This document shows, piece after piece, positions 63,724-64,000 of a stretch of DNA of 64,000 nucleotides. Source of the stretch: a virus. Positions within the stretch are counted from its first letter, which is position 1. Each line of letters starts with the position of its first letter. A model generated the notes under the pieces. The model was not told where the DNA came from, searched no databases, and was given only the letters and a program-made list of their open reading frames with translations. The DNA is taken from the IMG/VR virus record IMGVR_UViG_3300005533_000003, positions 1-64,000 of that record, one strand, 5' to 3'. A program made the translations under genes and the position numbers.

Positions 63724-64000
63724 ATGCCCTCCCTTGTCCATTTCTTAGAACTGTTATTTATCTTACATTGTAGACAGAAAACGACAGAAGCGTATATGTG
63801 TTTACGTTTTGTTGAAGCTAATTTATGGAAACCTAGAGTGCCTAGGGCTTTTATTAAGGGCGGTCCTTTTAAATATATAAGGCATCCCGTGTATGTTTAC
63901 GGTATGTCTATGTGGTTAGCGATAGCGGCTATGTTTGGCTGGTGGTACTTTTTTCTTTTTATCCTATTCATTGGGATACCTATACAGATAGTAAGGGCCT
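63724..64000 (+). CDS. ICMT/PEMT-type membrane methyltransferase, cut by window edge
   Basis: Open to the window end. The first 92 residues include FIKGGPFKYIRHPVYVYGM, the RHPxY motif of isoprenylcysteine carboxyl- and phosphatidylethanolamine-type methyltransferases, and two hydrophobic helices around it. The N-terminus is shorter than in most members. The SAM-binding RxxxEE part, if present, lies beyond the edge. Confidence 0.6.
   Translation, partial: MPSLVHFLELLFILHCRQKTTEAYMCLRFVEANLWKPRVPRAFIKGGPFKYIRHPVYVYGMSMWLAIAAMFGWWYFFLFILFIGIPIQIVRA

Noticed and set aside
1-64000. Integrase, transposase or lysogeny module
   Set aside because: None found. The window gives no sign of a temperate phage or an insertion sequence.

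Overview
The window is an internal stretch of a tailed bacteriophage genome (or a phage contig). It is almost wholly coding, with overlapping or abutting genes, many very small ORFs, two tRNA genes and no housekeeping genes. Both edges cut genes, so no genome end is visible. The capsid protein is of the N4-gp56 type. The portal is about the size of N4 portals, two adaptor-like proteins and a large nozzle-like protein follow, and no tail-tube, tape-measure or sheath gene is seen. This points to a short-tailed (podovirus-like) virion. No N4-type giant virion RNA polymerase lies in the window. The host cannot be named from the sequence.

Layout. Bases 1-18390 are a leftward (minus) block of early, DNA-metabolism and host-takeover genes: family A DNA polymerase, uracil-DNA glycosylase-like protein, Sak4-like P-loop ATPase, PD-(D/E)XK nuclease, two metallophosphoesterases, a JAMM protease, a MazG-like protein, a polynucleotide kinase-phosphatase, and many small zinc-finger or membrane proteins. 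A divergent promoter region at 18418-18532 separates this from a rightward block (18547-25318) with an RNA ligase, an AAA+ ATPase and its partner, and a permuted NlpC/P60-like enzyme. After a 700-base GTAC-rich gap and a probable small RNA comes the virion block (25561-63248, plus). It holds decoration and fibre-like proteins, terminase, portal, scaffold-like protein and major capsid protein, then a glycosyltransferase/methyltransferase cassette, two tRNAs, adaptors, muralytic-type enzymes, low-complexity proteins, a nozzle-like protein and three large candidate ejection proteins. The right end starts another set of small genes and a truncated RHPxY-type membrane methyltransferase.

Regulation. 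Early genes and isolated cargo genes have near-perfect bacterial sigma70 promoters (TTGACA or TTGACT, exactly 17 bases, TATACT-like). At least three of these imply leaderless or nearly leaderless mRNAs. Many virion genes instead have a TANAATA box followed about 5 bases later by TAG/TAGG, with no -35 element, which suggests a separate late transcription mode.

Main points for follow-up: a histidine phosphatase whose catalytic RH motif has moved to the C-terminus (circular permutation); a predicted minus-strand small RNA that shows an anti-Shine-Dalgarno sequence in a hairpin loop; three genes broken in homopolymer runs; a shared NPxxILA C-terminal motif in three neighbouring proteins; and an RNA-repair pair plus tRNAs that look like defence against anticodon nucleases.
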